From the NCBI GenBank assembly GCA_944389275.1, contig CALXLT010000005.1, positions 1-58,259 on the forward strand: a stretch of 58,259 nt of DNA. Reading direction: 5' to 3'. The notes under the pieces are model-generated. The model was not told the origin of the DNA. It did no database searches and saw only the letters and a list, made by a program, of their open reading frames with translations. The DNA is from an uncultured Spirochaetaceae bacterium (lineage in GTDB: Bacteria; Spirochaetota; Spirochaetia; Sphaerochaetales; Sphaerochaetaceae). A program made the position numbers and the translations under genes. Of this stretch, positions 34,959 through 43,733 are shown piece by piece; the first letter of the stretch is position 1, and each line of letters begins with the position of its first letter.

Positions 34959-36098
34959 TCATCGGAGAAGTGACGAGAGCGCGATGGCGGCCTCTGGTAC
35001 GATGGGCGTTCCGGCACGTGCCGAGAGGACGGTGTCCCCTCCCCTTATGAGGATCTCACGGCCGCTTTCGGAGACAAGCGTCTCAAGCCCCACGGCCTCG
35101 GAAAGCGAGGAGGACGTGGAAAGGGTGGAACGGACAAGGCTCTTCTCCGCGAGGGCCCTGAGGGAACGGAAGGGAGAGCTGTACACGGTGCAACTCAGAT
35201 AGGCCCTCGGGTCAGCGCCCTCTCCAAGATACTGCTCGTAGGAATAAAGATATGAGGCTACAGGGCTCCTGCTCTCATCAAGCCTTGATGTTCGGATCTC
35301 CCCTCCGCTTATAAGGCCAAGATCCGAGAGGGAAAGAGGGACTTCGTCGGAATAGACAGTGATGCGGCTTCCCCCGATATCCACCTTCTCTCCCCTATGG
35401 GCCCCGCCATAAAGGGAATCCAGGGCAAGGAATGATATGAACAGGAGAAGCGTGATGAAGACCATCCTCGTGGAATAGTCCAGATAGCGATAAAGCCCCT
35501 TTGCTATATAGGCCTCGTGGTCCTTCCTGTCCTCCCTTCTCGTCATAAGCGCCCTTATCGAGAGGAATAGGCAGGAGAAGAGGAGGACGGCGAACGCGAA
35601 GGACGCTGTGATATAAGGAGCCGAGGCCGAGATCCTCACGATATCAAGGGAGAAGAGCGCGAGGATAAGGAGGAAGTAGATGAGCGAGATGCAGAGGTTC
35701 GAGATCATCCTCCTCCTGCTCTTCTTTCGGATCCTCCTGACATCATCCTCCATCCGCGGAGGATAGCTTTCTGCAGGATTCTCCTCATAGAGGAAGGCAT
35801 GGCGGCGCGTGTCCATGATGTTCTCCGGACCGCTTATCGCGATCATGTCCCAGCCTTCCTTCCTCAGCTGAGGCAGCACCATCCTGAGCTGCTGCTCGGT
35901 CGTGGTCTCATGCGTAAGCGCAAGGAAGGAGTATGCGCAGAGCCTCCTGCCATCATACTCCTTCCGGGTGAAGCGGAAATGGTTTCCACGGACGGAAGAG
36001 AGGCGCCAGCCTCCCTCCGCCTTCTTCTGAAGATAATCCGTTATCTCCTCGTCCGTGTGGCACGTGAGGAGGAGAAAAGAGCTTTTCCTGTTTCCCAT
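34959..36098 (-). CDS. DUF2812-domain membrane protein
   Basis: 379 residues. The N-terminal 100 residues (DEEITDYLQKKAEGGWRLSSVRG and a YSFLAL strand) match the DUF2812 pattern of small soluble domains in Firmicutes and spirochaetes. Two membrane segments follow near 135-180 (NLCISLIYFLLILALFSL, ASFAFAVLLFSCLFLSI), a further one is near 215 (MVFITLLLFISFLAL), then an extracytoplasmic tail. Function unknown. The ATG is 32 nt after the dppF stop. It has no Shine-Dalgarno; CATAGT lies 6 nt upstream, so it may have its own start. Confidence 0.7.
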   Translation of the reverse strand: MGNRKSSFLLLTCHTDEEITDYLQKKAEGGWRLSSVRGNHFRFTRKEYDGRRLCAYSFLALTHETTTEQQLRMVLPQLRKEGWDMIAISGPENIMDTRRHAFLYEENPAESYPPRMEDDVRRIRKKSRRRMISNLCISLIYFLLILALFSLDIVRISASAPYITASFAFAVLLFSCLFLSIRALMTRREDRKDHEAYIAKGLYRYLDYSTRMVFITLLLFISFLALDSLYGGAHRGEKVDIGGSRITVYSDEVPLSLSDLGLISGGEIRTSRLDESRSPVASYLYSYEQYLGEGADPRAYLSCTVYSSPFRSLRALAEKSLVRSTLSTSSSLSEAVGLETLVSESGREILIRGGDTVLSARAGTPIVPEAAIALSSLLR

Positions 36099-36130
36099 GC
36101 TGTCACTATGCTAGCAGAAAGCCGGGGATA

Positions 36131-37099
36131 TCAGAATCCCATCTCCTTCTGCTTGATCGGGCATGCGACGAAATGGGACTCCCTGACCTCGATGAGCTCC
36201 GGGACCATCTTCCGGCATATGCCGTCATCGCACAGCGGGCAGCGCGCCGCGAACCTGCACTCCTCAGGCGGCTCGATCGGGCTCGTGATCTCTCCGGTGA
36301 GCTTGACCCTCTCCCTCCTATGACCGAGCTCCGGGATAGGGATAGCGGAGAGAAGCGCCTGCGTGTATGGATGGATAGGATGCTCGAAAAGCTCCTCGGC
36401 AGGGGCCTTCTCAACGATCTGCCCGAGATACATCACTGCGATATCATCGGAGAAATGATTGACGACGGAGAGATCGTGGGTGATGAAGATGTACGTGAGC
36501 CCGAGCTTCTCCTGAAGCTCCCTGAGGAGATTGAGGATCTGGGCCTGGATCGATACATCGAGCGCGGACACAGGCTCATCGCAGATTATGAGCTTCGGCT
36601 CCATCGCGAGCGCCCTCGCGATCCCTATCCTCTGCCGCCTTCCTCCGTCCAGCTCATGCGGATAGGTGTTGATATACCTCTCAGCAAGCCCTACGGTATC
36701 CATCAGCTCCAGGACCCTCTCCTCGATGGCATGCTTGCCTCTGAGGATATGGTTCTCCTTTATAGGCTCGGCGATGATCTGGCTCACGGTCTTCTTCGGG
36801 TCCAGCGACGAGAACGGATCCTGGAATATGATCTGCAGGTCCTTCCTCATATGCCTCATCTCTGAGCCTTTGATGCGGCTTATGTCCTTGCCTTCGAAGA
36901 TTATCTCTCCGGAGGTAGGCTCAAGCAGGCGGAGGATGACACGGCCGGTGGTGGACTTTCCGCATCCGGACTCGCCTACCAGGCCAAGCGTCTTTCCCCT
37001 CTCAAGCGTGAAGTTGATATCATCAACGGCATGAAGCATTCCCCTGCCCGTCTTGAAGTATTTCTTAAGGTGTTTGACTTCCAGTATGGTATCAGCCAT
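36131..37099 (-). CDS. dppF: Oligopeptide/dipeptide ABC transporter ATPase (DppF/OppF type)
   Basis: 322 residues. Walker A GESGCGKSTTGR, Q-loop IIFQDPFSSLDPKK, signature ELDGGRRQRIGIARAL, Walker B LIICDEPVSALD. The signature has DGG where most family members have SGG. The C-terminal oligo_HPY region contains the cysteines of CRFAARCPLCDDGIC, which in related proteins bind an iron-sulfur cluster. ATG 37099 is chosen because AAGGAGG is 7 nt upstream; it overlaps dppD by 8 nt. Last gene of the peptide operon. Confidence 0.95.
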   Translation of the reverse strand: MADTILEVKHLKKYFKTGRGMLHAVDDINFTLERGKTLGLVGESGCGKSTTGRVILRLLEPTSGEIIFEGKDISRIKGSEMRHMRKDLQIIFQDPFSSLDPKKTVSQIIAEPIKENHILRGKHAIEERVLELMDTVGLAERYINTYPHELDGGRRQRIGIARALAMEPKLIICDEPVSALDVSIQAQILNLLRELQEKLGLTYIFITHDLSVVNHFSDDIAVMYLGQIVEKAPAEELFEHPIHPYTQALLSAIPIPELGHRRERVKLTGEITSPIEPPEECRFAARCPLCDDGICRKMVPELIEVRESHFVACPIKQKEMGF

Positions 37100-38123
37100 T
37101 CTTGCGCCTCCTTTCAAGAAGGAAATCAGGGTCTCTCTCATATGCCGAGCAGGCTACGAAGTGCGTGCCTCCCATGTTCTTCAGGGCCGGGCAGGACGCT
37201 GAGCACTCCTCGGTGGCATAGTTGCAGCGCGGAGCGAACGCGCACCCTGGGGGAAGATCGGTCGGATCTGGCATGAGGCCATGTATAGGCTTGAGCCATG
37301 CCGTCCTGTTCTTGATGTTCGGCAGCGAGTTGAAGAGTCCTTCCGTGTAGGGATGGAGCGTCTCTCCGAACACCTCCTCAAGGGAGCCCTGCTCCACTAT
37401 CTTTCCCGCATACATGACCGCGACCTCATCGCACACCTCGGCGACGATGCCGAGATCATGGGTGATCATGATCATGGATGTATTGTACTTCTCCTTAAGC
37501 TCTGTCATGAGCTCAAGGACCTGAGCCTGGATCGTGACGTCCAGGGCTGTCGTGGGCTCATCAGCGATCAGAAGCTTCGGGTTGCATGCCAATGCTATGG
37601 CTATGACGACGCGCTGCTTCATGCCGCCCGAGAACTGATGGGGATACTCGCCGAGGCGGGCTCGAGGTATTCCTACCAGCTCAAGCATGTCGCCGGCCTT
37701 CTTCAGCGCCTCATCCTTATGCAGATGCTCATGGATCTCGATCGATTCCGCGATCTGCTCCCCGACCGTGAGGACAGGGTTGAGGGCTGTCATTGGATCC
37801 TGGAATATCATGGAGATATCCTTGCCCCTGACATCCTCGAGGCGGTTTATGGACATGCCACGCACATCCTGCCCGTCGATCTCGAGGCGGTCGCACTCGA
37901 CGACTCCTGGCGGATCTGGGACGAGGCGGAGCATGGCGAGGGCCGTAGTGGTCTTTCCAGCTCCCGTCTCTCCTACCAGGCCAAGCGTCTTCCTGTATCC
38001 GAGCTTGAGGTTGACGCCATTGACGGCGTAGACGATGCCATCCTCCGTCTCGAAGCGCACCCTCAGGTTCTCTATATTGAGGATCTCGCGGTCAGTGATC
38101 TCCTCTTTTCCTTTATTCTCCAT
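37092..38123 (-). CDS. dppD: Oligopeptide/dipeptide ABC transporter ATPase (DppD/OppD type)
   Basis: 343 residues. Walker [14 protein letters not shown]-loop [12 protein letters not shown], signature [15 protein letters not shown], Walker [14 protein letters not shown]-loop MITHDLG. The C-terminal [19 protein letters not shown] is the cysteine motif of the family. AGGAGGGATT precedes the ATG. It pairs with DppF to drive the DppB/DppC channel. Confidence 0.96.
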   Translation of the reverse strand: MENKGKEEITDREILNIENLRVRFETEDGIVYAVNGVNLKLGYRKTLGLVGETGAGKTTTALAMLRLVPDPPGVVECDRLEIDGQDVRGMSINRLEDVRGKDISMIFQDPMTALNPVLTVGEQIAESIEIHEHLHKDEALKKAGDMLELVGIPRARLGEYPHQFSGGMKQRVVIAIALACNPKLLIADEPTTALDVTIQAQVLELMTELKEKYNTSMIMITHDLGIVAEVCDEVAVMYAGKIVEQGSLEEVFGETLHPYTEGLFNSLPNIKNRTAWLKPIHGLMPDPTDLPPGCAFAPRCNYATEECSASCPALKNMGGTHFVACSAYERDPDFLLERRRKNG

Positions 38124-38131
38124 AATCCCTC

Positions 38132-39019
38132 CTACCGTTTCAGCTTCGGATCAAGCGCATCCCTCAGTCCGTCGCCGAGGAGATTCAGGGAAAGGACCGT
38201 TATCATGATCGCGATTCCCGGGAACAATGTCATATAGCTGTAGTCGCGGATGAACAGGCGGCCGGCGGAAAGCATGCTTCCCCATTCAGGGGCGGGAGCA
38301 GGTACGCCAAGGCCAAGGAACGAGAGCTGGGCCGCCGAGATGATGGCAGATCCTACCCTGAGCGTCGCCTGGACTATGATCTGGCTGAGGCAGTTCGGGA
38401 TGATATGGACAGCGACTATCTTCCAGTCAGGCTGCCCGATCGCCCTCGCGGCCTCGATGTACTCCTCATCCTTCACGACAAGAACCGCGGCCCTGGCGAC
38501 CCTGACAAAAGGCGCCGTACTGGCGATTCCTACCGCGATCATGAGGTTTATCGTGCTCTTTCCCAGCGACGATACAACGGCAATCGCCATCAGGACCGAC
38601 GGAATCGAGGAGAATATATCGCATATCCTCATCACCACGTTCTCGAAGGCTCCTCCGATGTATCCGGCGGCGGCGCCGAGGACCGTGCCGATGACAAGCG
38701 CTATGAGGACGGCGACAAGGCCGACCGCAAGCGAATACCTCGCGCCATAGACTATACGGGCGAAGATATCACGTCCGAGGTCATCCGTTCCGCAGATATG
38801 CTCTGCCGATGGCCACTGCATCCTGTCGCGCACGTTCATTCCGATGACATCGGTATTGTAATCATAGACGATAGGAGCAAGGAGCGCGCCAGCGATGATG
38901 AAGATCAGCAGTATCATGCCGATGATAGCGCCCTTATTCCTCCTGAGCTGCCTCCAGGCCATCCCCAGGGAGCTTCTCTTCTTATAGAGCTTCGATACTC
39001 TTTCAGCGTTATCAGCCAT
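38132..39019 (-). CDS. dppC: Oligopeptide/dipeptide ABC transporter permease (DppC/OppC type)
   Basis: 295 residues. N-terminal OppC_N segment (KGAIIGMILLIFIIAGALLAP) and a BPD_transp_1 domain with about five further membrane segments. The EAA loop is EAARAIGQPDWKIVAVHIIPN. The start is taken at ATG 39019 (MADNAERV), 4-5 nt after GAGGTG; an in-frame GTG 12 nt upstream has no Shine-Dalgarno. Confidence 0.94.
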   Translation of the reverse strand: MADNAERVSKLYKKRSSLGMAWRQLRRNKGAIIGMILLIFIIAGALLAPIVYDYNTDVIGMNVRDRMQWPSAEHICGTDDLGRDIFARIVYGARYSLAVGLVAVLIALVIGTVLGAAAGYIGGAFENVVMRICDIFSSIPSVLMAIAVVSSLGKSTINLMIAVGIASTAPFVRVARAAVLVVKDEEYIEAARAIGQPDWKIVAVHIIPNCLSQIIVQATLRVGSAIISAAQLSFLGLGVPAPAPEWGSMLSAGRLFIRDYSYMTLFPGIAIMITVLSLNLLGDGLRDALDPKLKR

Positions 39020-39027
39020 TGTGCACC

Positions 39028-39957
39028 TCACTTCGTATACTGGGCCTTGATCCTAGGATCGACATAGGCATAGATGATATCGACAAGAAGATTGACGATA
39101 GTGACAAGCATCGTGGTCATGATAAGCGCTCCCGTAACCGTCGGGATATCCCTCTGGTCGATGGCATCGACGACAAGGCGCCCTACTCCCGGCCATGCGA
39201 AGACGGTCTCCGCGAGGACAGAGCCGCCAAGGACGTTCGAGAACTGCACGCCGAATATCGTGATGATAGGGATGAGAGCGTTCCTTAGAGCGTGGACATA
39301 TACGACCTTGCGCTCCGAGACACCCTTTGCCCTGGCGGTCCTGAGATAATCCTGCCTGAGCACATCAAGCATCGATGAGCGCGTTGTCCTGGTAAGGAGG
39401 GCGGCAAGGCCGACGCCTACCGTGACAGCCGGAAGTATGACGCTCGTGAAGCCTTCAGCGCCGCCTGACGGAAGCCAGCCGAGTTTCAGCGAGAAGAGAA
39501 GCATAAGAAGCAGGCCAAGCCAGAAATTCGGCATCGAAAGGCCAAGAAGGGCAAGGATCATCGCGAGCGTATCCTTCCAGGAGTTCTGGTTGACGGCGGC
39601 GACGATGCCAAGCGGCACGGAAAGGGCGACGGCTACCAGCATCGCGATAGACGCCAGGCGGAGCGTGTTTGGTAGACGCTGCAGATAAAGCTGCATGACG
39701 TCGAGCTTCGTGACATACGACACGCCGAGGTCGCCCTTCAGCAGGTTGCCTATATAGCGGAAATATCTCTCGATGAGGGAGCCGTTGAGTCCCATCTCCT
39801 CCCTGAGAGCCTCAAGCTGCTCCTCCGTCGCATCAGGGCCCGCAACCTGGTAGACAGGATCACCTTCAGCCACGCTCATTATCGCGAAGATGATGAACGC
39901 GACGCCAAGCAGGACGGGGATGAGCATCAATAAGCGCTTGATTATATAACGATGCAT
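39028..39957 (-). CDS. dppB: Oligopeptide/dipeptide ABC transporter permease (DppB/OppB type)
   Basis: 309 residues, starting MHRYIIKRLLMLIPVLLGVAF, the canonical DppB N-terminus. The EAA loop is RTARAKGVSERKVVYVHALRN, and six membrane segments are expected. AAGGAGG lies 4 nt before the ATG. It is separated from the binding-protein gene by a strong hairpin that probably sets the expression ratio. Confidence 0.95.
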   Translation of the reverse strand: MHRYIIKRLLMLIPVLLGVAFIIFAIMSVAEGDPVYQVAGPDATEEQLEALREEMGLNGSLIERYFRYIGNLLKGDLGVSYVTKLDVMQLYLQRLPNTLRLASIAMLVAVALSVPLGIVAAVNQNSWKDTLAMILALLGLSMPNFWLGLLLMLLFSLKLGWLPSGGAEGFTSVILPAVTVGVGLAALLTRTTRSSMLDVLRQDYLRTARAKGVSERKVVYVHALRNALIPIITIFGVQFSNVLGGSVLAETVFAWPGVGRLVVDAIDQRDIPTVTGALIMTTMLVTIVNLLVDIIYAYVDPRIKAQYTK

Positions 39958-39968
39958 AGATCCTCCTT

Positions 39969-39996
39969 AAAAAGCGGAGCAGGGCGATTGCCCTGC
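39969..39996 (-). terminator. Attenuating terminator between oppA and dppB
   Basis: GCAGGGC-GATT-GCCCTGC (39979-39996), followed on the minus strand by TCCGCTTTTT. A complete intrinsic-terminator shape inside an operon would give more binding protein than permease. The dppB Shine-Dalgarno follows at once. Confidence 0.7.
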
Positions 39997-40010
39997 CCCC
40001 TGTGCGATCA

Positions 40011-41663
40011 TCACTCCGGAAGGGCTATAAGCCTGAAGTCATGCTTCGCGTCTGGCTTCCAGATCGCACCTACGAGACCCTTCTTCGCTCCGATGTTGAT
40101 ATACGATGTGCAGATCGGGACGATCGGGCAGATCTCATCGAGGTAGTTCTCGATCTCGTAGTAGTCCTGGCGCCTCTGCTCGACATCCGTCTCAACCAAG
40201 GCGGCGTCAAGCATCTCATTGAACTTCTCGTCCTTCATGTTGCAGCGGTTGGATCCGTTCTTCTTCAGCGTTCCATCCTCCTGCATCGTCGAGCCATGCT
40301 GGTTGCGCAGCGTGTAGTCGGTTCCGAGGTCATCGGTGAACTGATAGAGAGCGAGCTCGTAATCAAGGGCCGCGTCATTGAGCTTGCCCTTGAGGGCTGC
40401 TGTCTCCATTTCCTCGAGAACGATGTTTATGCCGATCTGGGCGCAGCTGTTCTGGAAGATGAGGGCGGCAGTCTTCTTCGCCTCGTTATCGACCATGATA
40501 TGGAAGGTAAGATCGCCAGGCTTGTATCCGGAGAGCTCGAGCTCAGCGGCTGCCTTCTCAAGATCATACTCATATACATGGATATCAGGATTGAGGCCGA
40601 ACTGGCCGCGGTTGATGTAGTTGTTATGGATCGTCGCGAGGCCATCATAGGCTGCGAATACGATGGAGTCCTTATCCATCGCATGCGCGAGGGCCTTCCT
40701 GACATGGACGTTATCAAGGCCCGGCTTCTCCATCTGCATCGGCATATAGAGCATAACGACGTTAGGAGTCTGGATGAGGTCAAGCTTAGGATCCTCAGCG
40801 ATTCTCTGGAGGTCTGTCGTCGATGGGTCGATACAGACATCGATCTCTCCGGTCTGGAGGGCGATGAGCCTTGTGGATGCTTCCTTGTAAAGCTTGAGGT
40901 CTATCCTTCTGGTAGGAGCCGGTCCCTTCCTGTATCCGTCATAGCGGACGAATGAGCAGTGGGATCCCGGGATCCATTCCTCAAGGGAGAACATGCCGCT
41001 TCCGAGATACGGTCCCTTGACCGGATCCTTCTCGCAGGCTGCCTTGGAGAGGATGGACATGCCGCCATGGGCCATGAGCGTCAGCCAGTCCTGGTTAGGC
41101 TTGGAGAGCGTTATCCTCACATGCGTTGGATCGACGGCCTCGACAGAGACGACATCAGCGACCTTCTGCATGGCGAAGGAGGAATCCTTTGCGCGGTCAT
41201 ATGTGAACTTCACGTCCTCAGCCGTGCAAGGGGTGCCATCCGTGAACGTGGCATCGGCGGCAAGCGTGAAGTCATATACGCATCCATCCTCGGATACCGT
41301 CCAGCTCTCGGCGAGGGCCGGGATGACCTCGTTCGTGTCAGGATCTATATTCACGAGCCTCTCATGGGTAAGGTAGAAGACCATCATGTTGGCATCCGTG
41401 TTCGAGCCCTGAGGATCAAGGTTATTCACGTCATTGGCGATACCGATGATAACCGTATCCTTATAATTAGTTGTCTCATCAACCTCCGCGGACTTGACGC
41501 TTCCCGTTGATGTCACGGTTCCTGCGCTTTCGATCACAGGAGCTGCAGCCTCTGTCTCAGCAGGCGCTGCCGCAGATGATCCCGAGCTACTGCCCTTCGA
41601 GCAGCCGACCAGTGCCAGCAGCACTGATAGAATCACGAATAAGCATAAAGATTTCTTCTTCAA
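40011..41663 (-). CDS. oppA: Oligopeptide-binding lipoprotein (SBP_bac_5)
   Basis: 550 residues. The signal peptide ends in a lipobox, LVGC, with lipidated Cys21, then a Gly/Ser linker and a long Ala/Thr/Glu stretch. The mature domain shows the family motifs NNLDPQGSNTDANMMVFYLTHERLV and AHAMDKDSIVFAAYDG, and FTYDRAKD. It delivers peptides to DppBCDF. The start codon is TTG 41663, supported by AAGGAG 6 nt upstream. Its promoter is a near copy of that of mgtC. Confidence 0.95.
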   Translation of the reverse strand: MKKKSLCLFVILSVLLALVGCSKGSSSGSSAAAPAETEAAAPVIESAGTVTSTGSVKSAEVDETTNYKDTVIIGIANDVNNLDPQGSNTDANMMVFYLTHERLVNIDPDTNEVIPALAESWTVSEDGCVYDFTLAADATFTDGTPCTAEDVKFTYDRAKDSSFAMQKVADVVSVEAVDPTHVRITLSKPNQDWLTLMAHGGMSILSKAACEKDPVKGPYLGSGMFSLEEWIPGSHCSFVRYDGYRKGPAPTRRIDLKLYKEASTRLIALQTGEIDVCIDPSTTDLQRIAEDPKLDLIQTPNVVMLYMPMQMEKPGLDNVHVRKALAHAMDKDSIVFAAYDGLATIHNNYINRGQFGLNPDIHVYEYDLEKAAAELELSGYKPGDLTFHIMVDNEAKKTAALIFQNSCAQIGINIVLEEMETAALKGKLNDAALDYELALYQFTDDLGTDYTLRNQHGSTMQEDGTLKKNGSNRCNMKDEKFNEMLDAALVETDVEQRRQDYYEIENYLDEICPIVPICTSYINIGAKKGLVGAIWKPDAKHDFRLIALPE

Positions 41664-41712
41664 GACGTACTCCTTTTTTTCAAACCAAGAACCGATGCGA
41701 TCCCAGTTTCGT

Positions 41713-41765
41713 AAAGTGTAACCTCGTGTTAAGCGTAAGTAAAGAAAATATTAACGATGTATTAA
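41713..41765 (-). promoter_or_regulatory. oppA promoter, copy 1 of a repeated promoter element
   Basis: Minus strand TTTACT (41743-41738), 17-nt spacer, TACACT (41720-41715). Of the 53 bp, 28 consecutive positions (41727-41754) are identical to 42615-42642 upstream of mgtC. Confidence 0.7.
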
Positions 41766-41800
41766 GAGATATCATCGTTTTATGGACGATATCTGAAGTA

Positions 41801-41819
41801 TCCCGTAATTTTTACGGGA
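41801..41819. terminator. Hairpin between oppA promoter and mgtC
   Basis: TCCCGTAA-TTT-TTACGGGA, a perfect 8-bp stem. The U-run is poor on both sides. It may back up the hairpin at 41861. Confidence 0.4.
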
Positions 41820-41860
41820 AAGAATCCATTAAAAGCAAAGAAATTACCAATCGCATGTTC

Positions 41861-41881
41861 CATGCCCGCCAAATGGGCATG
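41861..41881 (-). terminator. Hairpin directly after mgtC
   Basis: CATGCCC-GCCAAAT-GGGCATG, a 7-bp stem starting 1 nt after the mgtC stop. No U-run follows, so termination is inferred only. Confidence 0.4.
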
Positions 41882-41882
41882 A

Positions 41883-42572
41883 TCACTTTATGCTTATGGC
41901 CTCGACGGTATGGCTGATGCCTATCTTCGAAAGATCATCAAGCAGCGCCGCCACCGACACGTCACGATGCATTATCACAAGGCAGGTATACACGAGATTC
42001 CCTGTCTTGCTTAGCCTGAGCTCCGCGCCCCTTACGGAGAGCCCGCACTCATCAAGCTTCTTCGTTATCATGGGCAGCGTCACATCCTTCTCCTCCAATA
42101 GCAGTGAGACCCTCGCCACCAGGAGGGCATTCGTCCTGTTCAGATGGCTATGGAGGATCATCTGTATGAGAAGGATCAGCAGGGTGAACATGATGCCGGT
42201 GAAATAAAGCCCGGCGCCGACCGCGATGCCCATGCCGACAGTCGCCCAGAGGCCAGCTGAAGTCGTGAGCCCTACCGTGTTCTCTTTGCGGACGAAGATG
42301 ACGCCCGCGCCCAGGAATCCTATCGCCGAGACAACGCCCGCGGCTATTCGGGAGGCGTCCAGGGAGATGCCGGAGATAGGGATCACATCAAAGAAGCCGT
42401 ATTTGGAGACGACCATCATCAGCGCGGATGAGATCGCGACAAGGACATGTGTCCTTATGCCCGCGCTCTTCGCCCTCTTCTCGCGCTCAAGCCCGATAAG
42501 GGCTCCACAGAAGGCCGAAAGCACTATACGGAACAAATACTCGATCTCGCTGAACATGAAGACATCGTCCAT
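41883..42572 (-). CDS. mgtC: MgtC/SapB family membrane protein
   Basis: About 229 residues. The family signature GALIGLEREKRAKSAGIRTHVLVAISSALMM spans the first membrane segments, and GLTTSAGLWATVGMGIAVG is also conserved. Four to five membrane segments are followed by a soluble ACT-like tail. MgtC proteins are linked to magnesium homeostasis and virulence in other bacteria. ATG 42572 (MDDVFMFSEIEYLF) has AAGGAG 8 nt upstream and is preferred over a start 30 nt earlier. Confidence 0.92.
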   Translation of the reverse strand: MDDVFMFSEIEYLFRIVLSAFCGALIGLEREKRAKSAGIRTHVLVAISSALMMVVSKYGFFDVIPISGISLDASRIAAGVVSAIGFLGAGVIFVRKENTVGLTTSAGLWATVGMGIAVGAGLYFTGIMFTLLILLIQMILHSHLNRTNALLVARVSLLLEEKDVTLPMITKKLDECGLSVRGAELRLSKTGNLVYTCLVIMHRDVSVAALLDDLSKIGISHTVEAISIK

Positions 42573-42600
42573 CTCACCCACTCCTTTTGCCGGACTATGC

Positions 42601-42653
42601 AAAGTGTAGGATAATGTTAAGCGTAAGTAAAGAAAATATTAAGAATGTGTTAG
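42601..42653 (-). promoter_or_regulatory. mgtC promoter, copy 2 of a repeated promoter element
   Basis: Minus strand TTTACT (42631-42626), 17-nt spacer, TACACT (42608-42603). It is aligned without gaps to 41713-41765. It starts within 5 nt of the stop of dlgD. Confidence 0.7.
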
Positions 42654-42657
42654 GGAA

Positions 42658-43662
42658 TCACAGGGAAAGGATCTCGTTCCAGACCCCGTCATCCACAGGG
42701 ATGCCCTCCCTGAGGTTGCGCTCCCTTGCCCTCATCATCCTCTCTCCCGGATACACGATCTCCCCTGCCCCGTCAGCCTTCTTTGATTCCTTGAGGAAAG
42801 CGATGGCGCGCTCAGCGGTGCGATAAGCCTCCTCCTCATCCACCATCTTCCCGTAATCGATGGCGAAGAAGAGCTGCGAGACCCCGTGCTCATCGCCCTC
42901 AAGGCGCGAGATATCCGCAACACAGCGGCCAAGCGTGATGCACGAGGCGAAGATATCAAGGAGGAAGGACAAAGCGGAGCCCTTCCAGAATCCAGCGGGT
43001 ATCATGCGCCTTGTCTCCAGCACGGCCGCAGGATCATCGGACAAGAGGCCATCCTTATCGAATCCAGCGGCGACGCTCATCCTCTCCCCCGCGAGCCTCG
43101 CGACCTCAAGGGCGCCATACGAGAACTGAGTCATGGCGCTGTCGAATACCATGTGCCTGCCATCCTTTCTCGGGAAGGCCATGACGAAAGGATTGTTCCC
43201 GAGCCTGGAATCCACGGCGCCCCAGGTCGGCATATTAGGGATGGTATTGGTGAAGCAGATCGCGGCATAGCCCTTCTCCACTGCATGGTAGCCATAGGTC
43301 GCGGCCCTCATCCAGTGATTCGTGTTGACAAGACCGGCCATGCCTATCCCATGCTCTGAAGCCTTTGCCATCGCCCTGTCCATGGCGAAGAGGGCGTTTG
43401 TGATGCCGAATCCAAGGTTGCCGTCGTAGCGCTCGATCGCCCCGAACGAAGAGATGAGCGTGGGCTCCGCGCCTGGGATGACTATGCCGCTGTCGATGCC
43501 CCTTACAAGGCGCGCGAACCTGTTGATCCCATGGGTATATGTCCCCTCAAGGGAATTCCTCGCCATCTCATACGCGACCATCCCCGCCTTCTCCGGCGAT
43601 GTCCCATGTTCCACAAGCTTCTCCCGCATCACGGAGAGAGCGTCGTCAAAAGCTATGCGCAT
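42658..43662 (-). CDS. dlgD: 2,3-diketo-L-gulonate reductase-like Ldh_2 dehydrogenase
   Basis: 334 residues of the malate/L-lactate (Ldh_2) NAD(P)-dependent oxidoreductase family. Residues THGINRFARLV, AMAKASEHGIGMAGLVNTNHWMR, YGYHAVEKGYAAICFTNTIPNMPTWGA and PAGFWKGSALSFLLDI run very close to E. coli YiaK/DlgD, which reduces 2,3-diketo-L-gulonate. Related enzymes reduce other 2-oxo acids, and no neighbouring L-ascorbate or gulonate genes are present, so the substrate is probable only. No Shine-Dalgarno; a promoter with leaderless geometry precedes the ATG and shares its -35 with leuS. Confidence 0.85.
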   Translation of the reverse strand: MRIAFDDALSVMREKLVEHGTSPEKAGMVAYEMARNSLEGTYTHGINRFARLVRGIDSGIVIPGAEPTLISSFGAIERYDGNLGFGITNALFAMDRAMAKASEHGIGMAGLVNTNHWMRAATYGYHAVEKGYAAICFTNTIPNMPTWGAVDSRLGNNPFVMAFPRKDGRHMVFDSAMTQFSYGALEVARLAGERMSVAAGFDKDGLLSDDPAAVLETRRMIPAGFWKGSALSFLLDIFASCITLGRCVADISRLEGDEHGVSQLFFAIDYGKMVDEEEAYRTAERAIAFLKESKKADGAGEIVYPGERMMRARERNLREGIPVDDGVWNEILSL

Positions 43663-43668
43663 AGCGAA

Positions 43669-43726
43669 ATGATGCGCTCGCAGCGGCCCCTTTGCAATAG
43701 CCTTTTTCCTCCCATAATGATATCCT
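43669..43726. promoter_or_regulatory. Divergent dlgD/leuS promoter region sharing a palindromic -35
   Basis: TTGCAA (43692-43697) is its own reverse complement. On the minus strand it is followed by 17 nt, CATCAT (43674-43669), 6 nt and the dlgD ATG. On the plus strand it lies 15 nt before CATAAT (43713-43718), while TATCCT (43721-43726) lies 7 nt before the leuS ATG. Neither gene has a Shine-Dalgarno. Confidence 0.5.
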
Positions 43727-43733
43727 CATCGCT

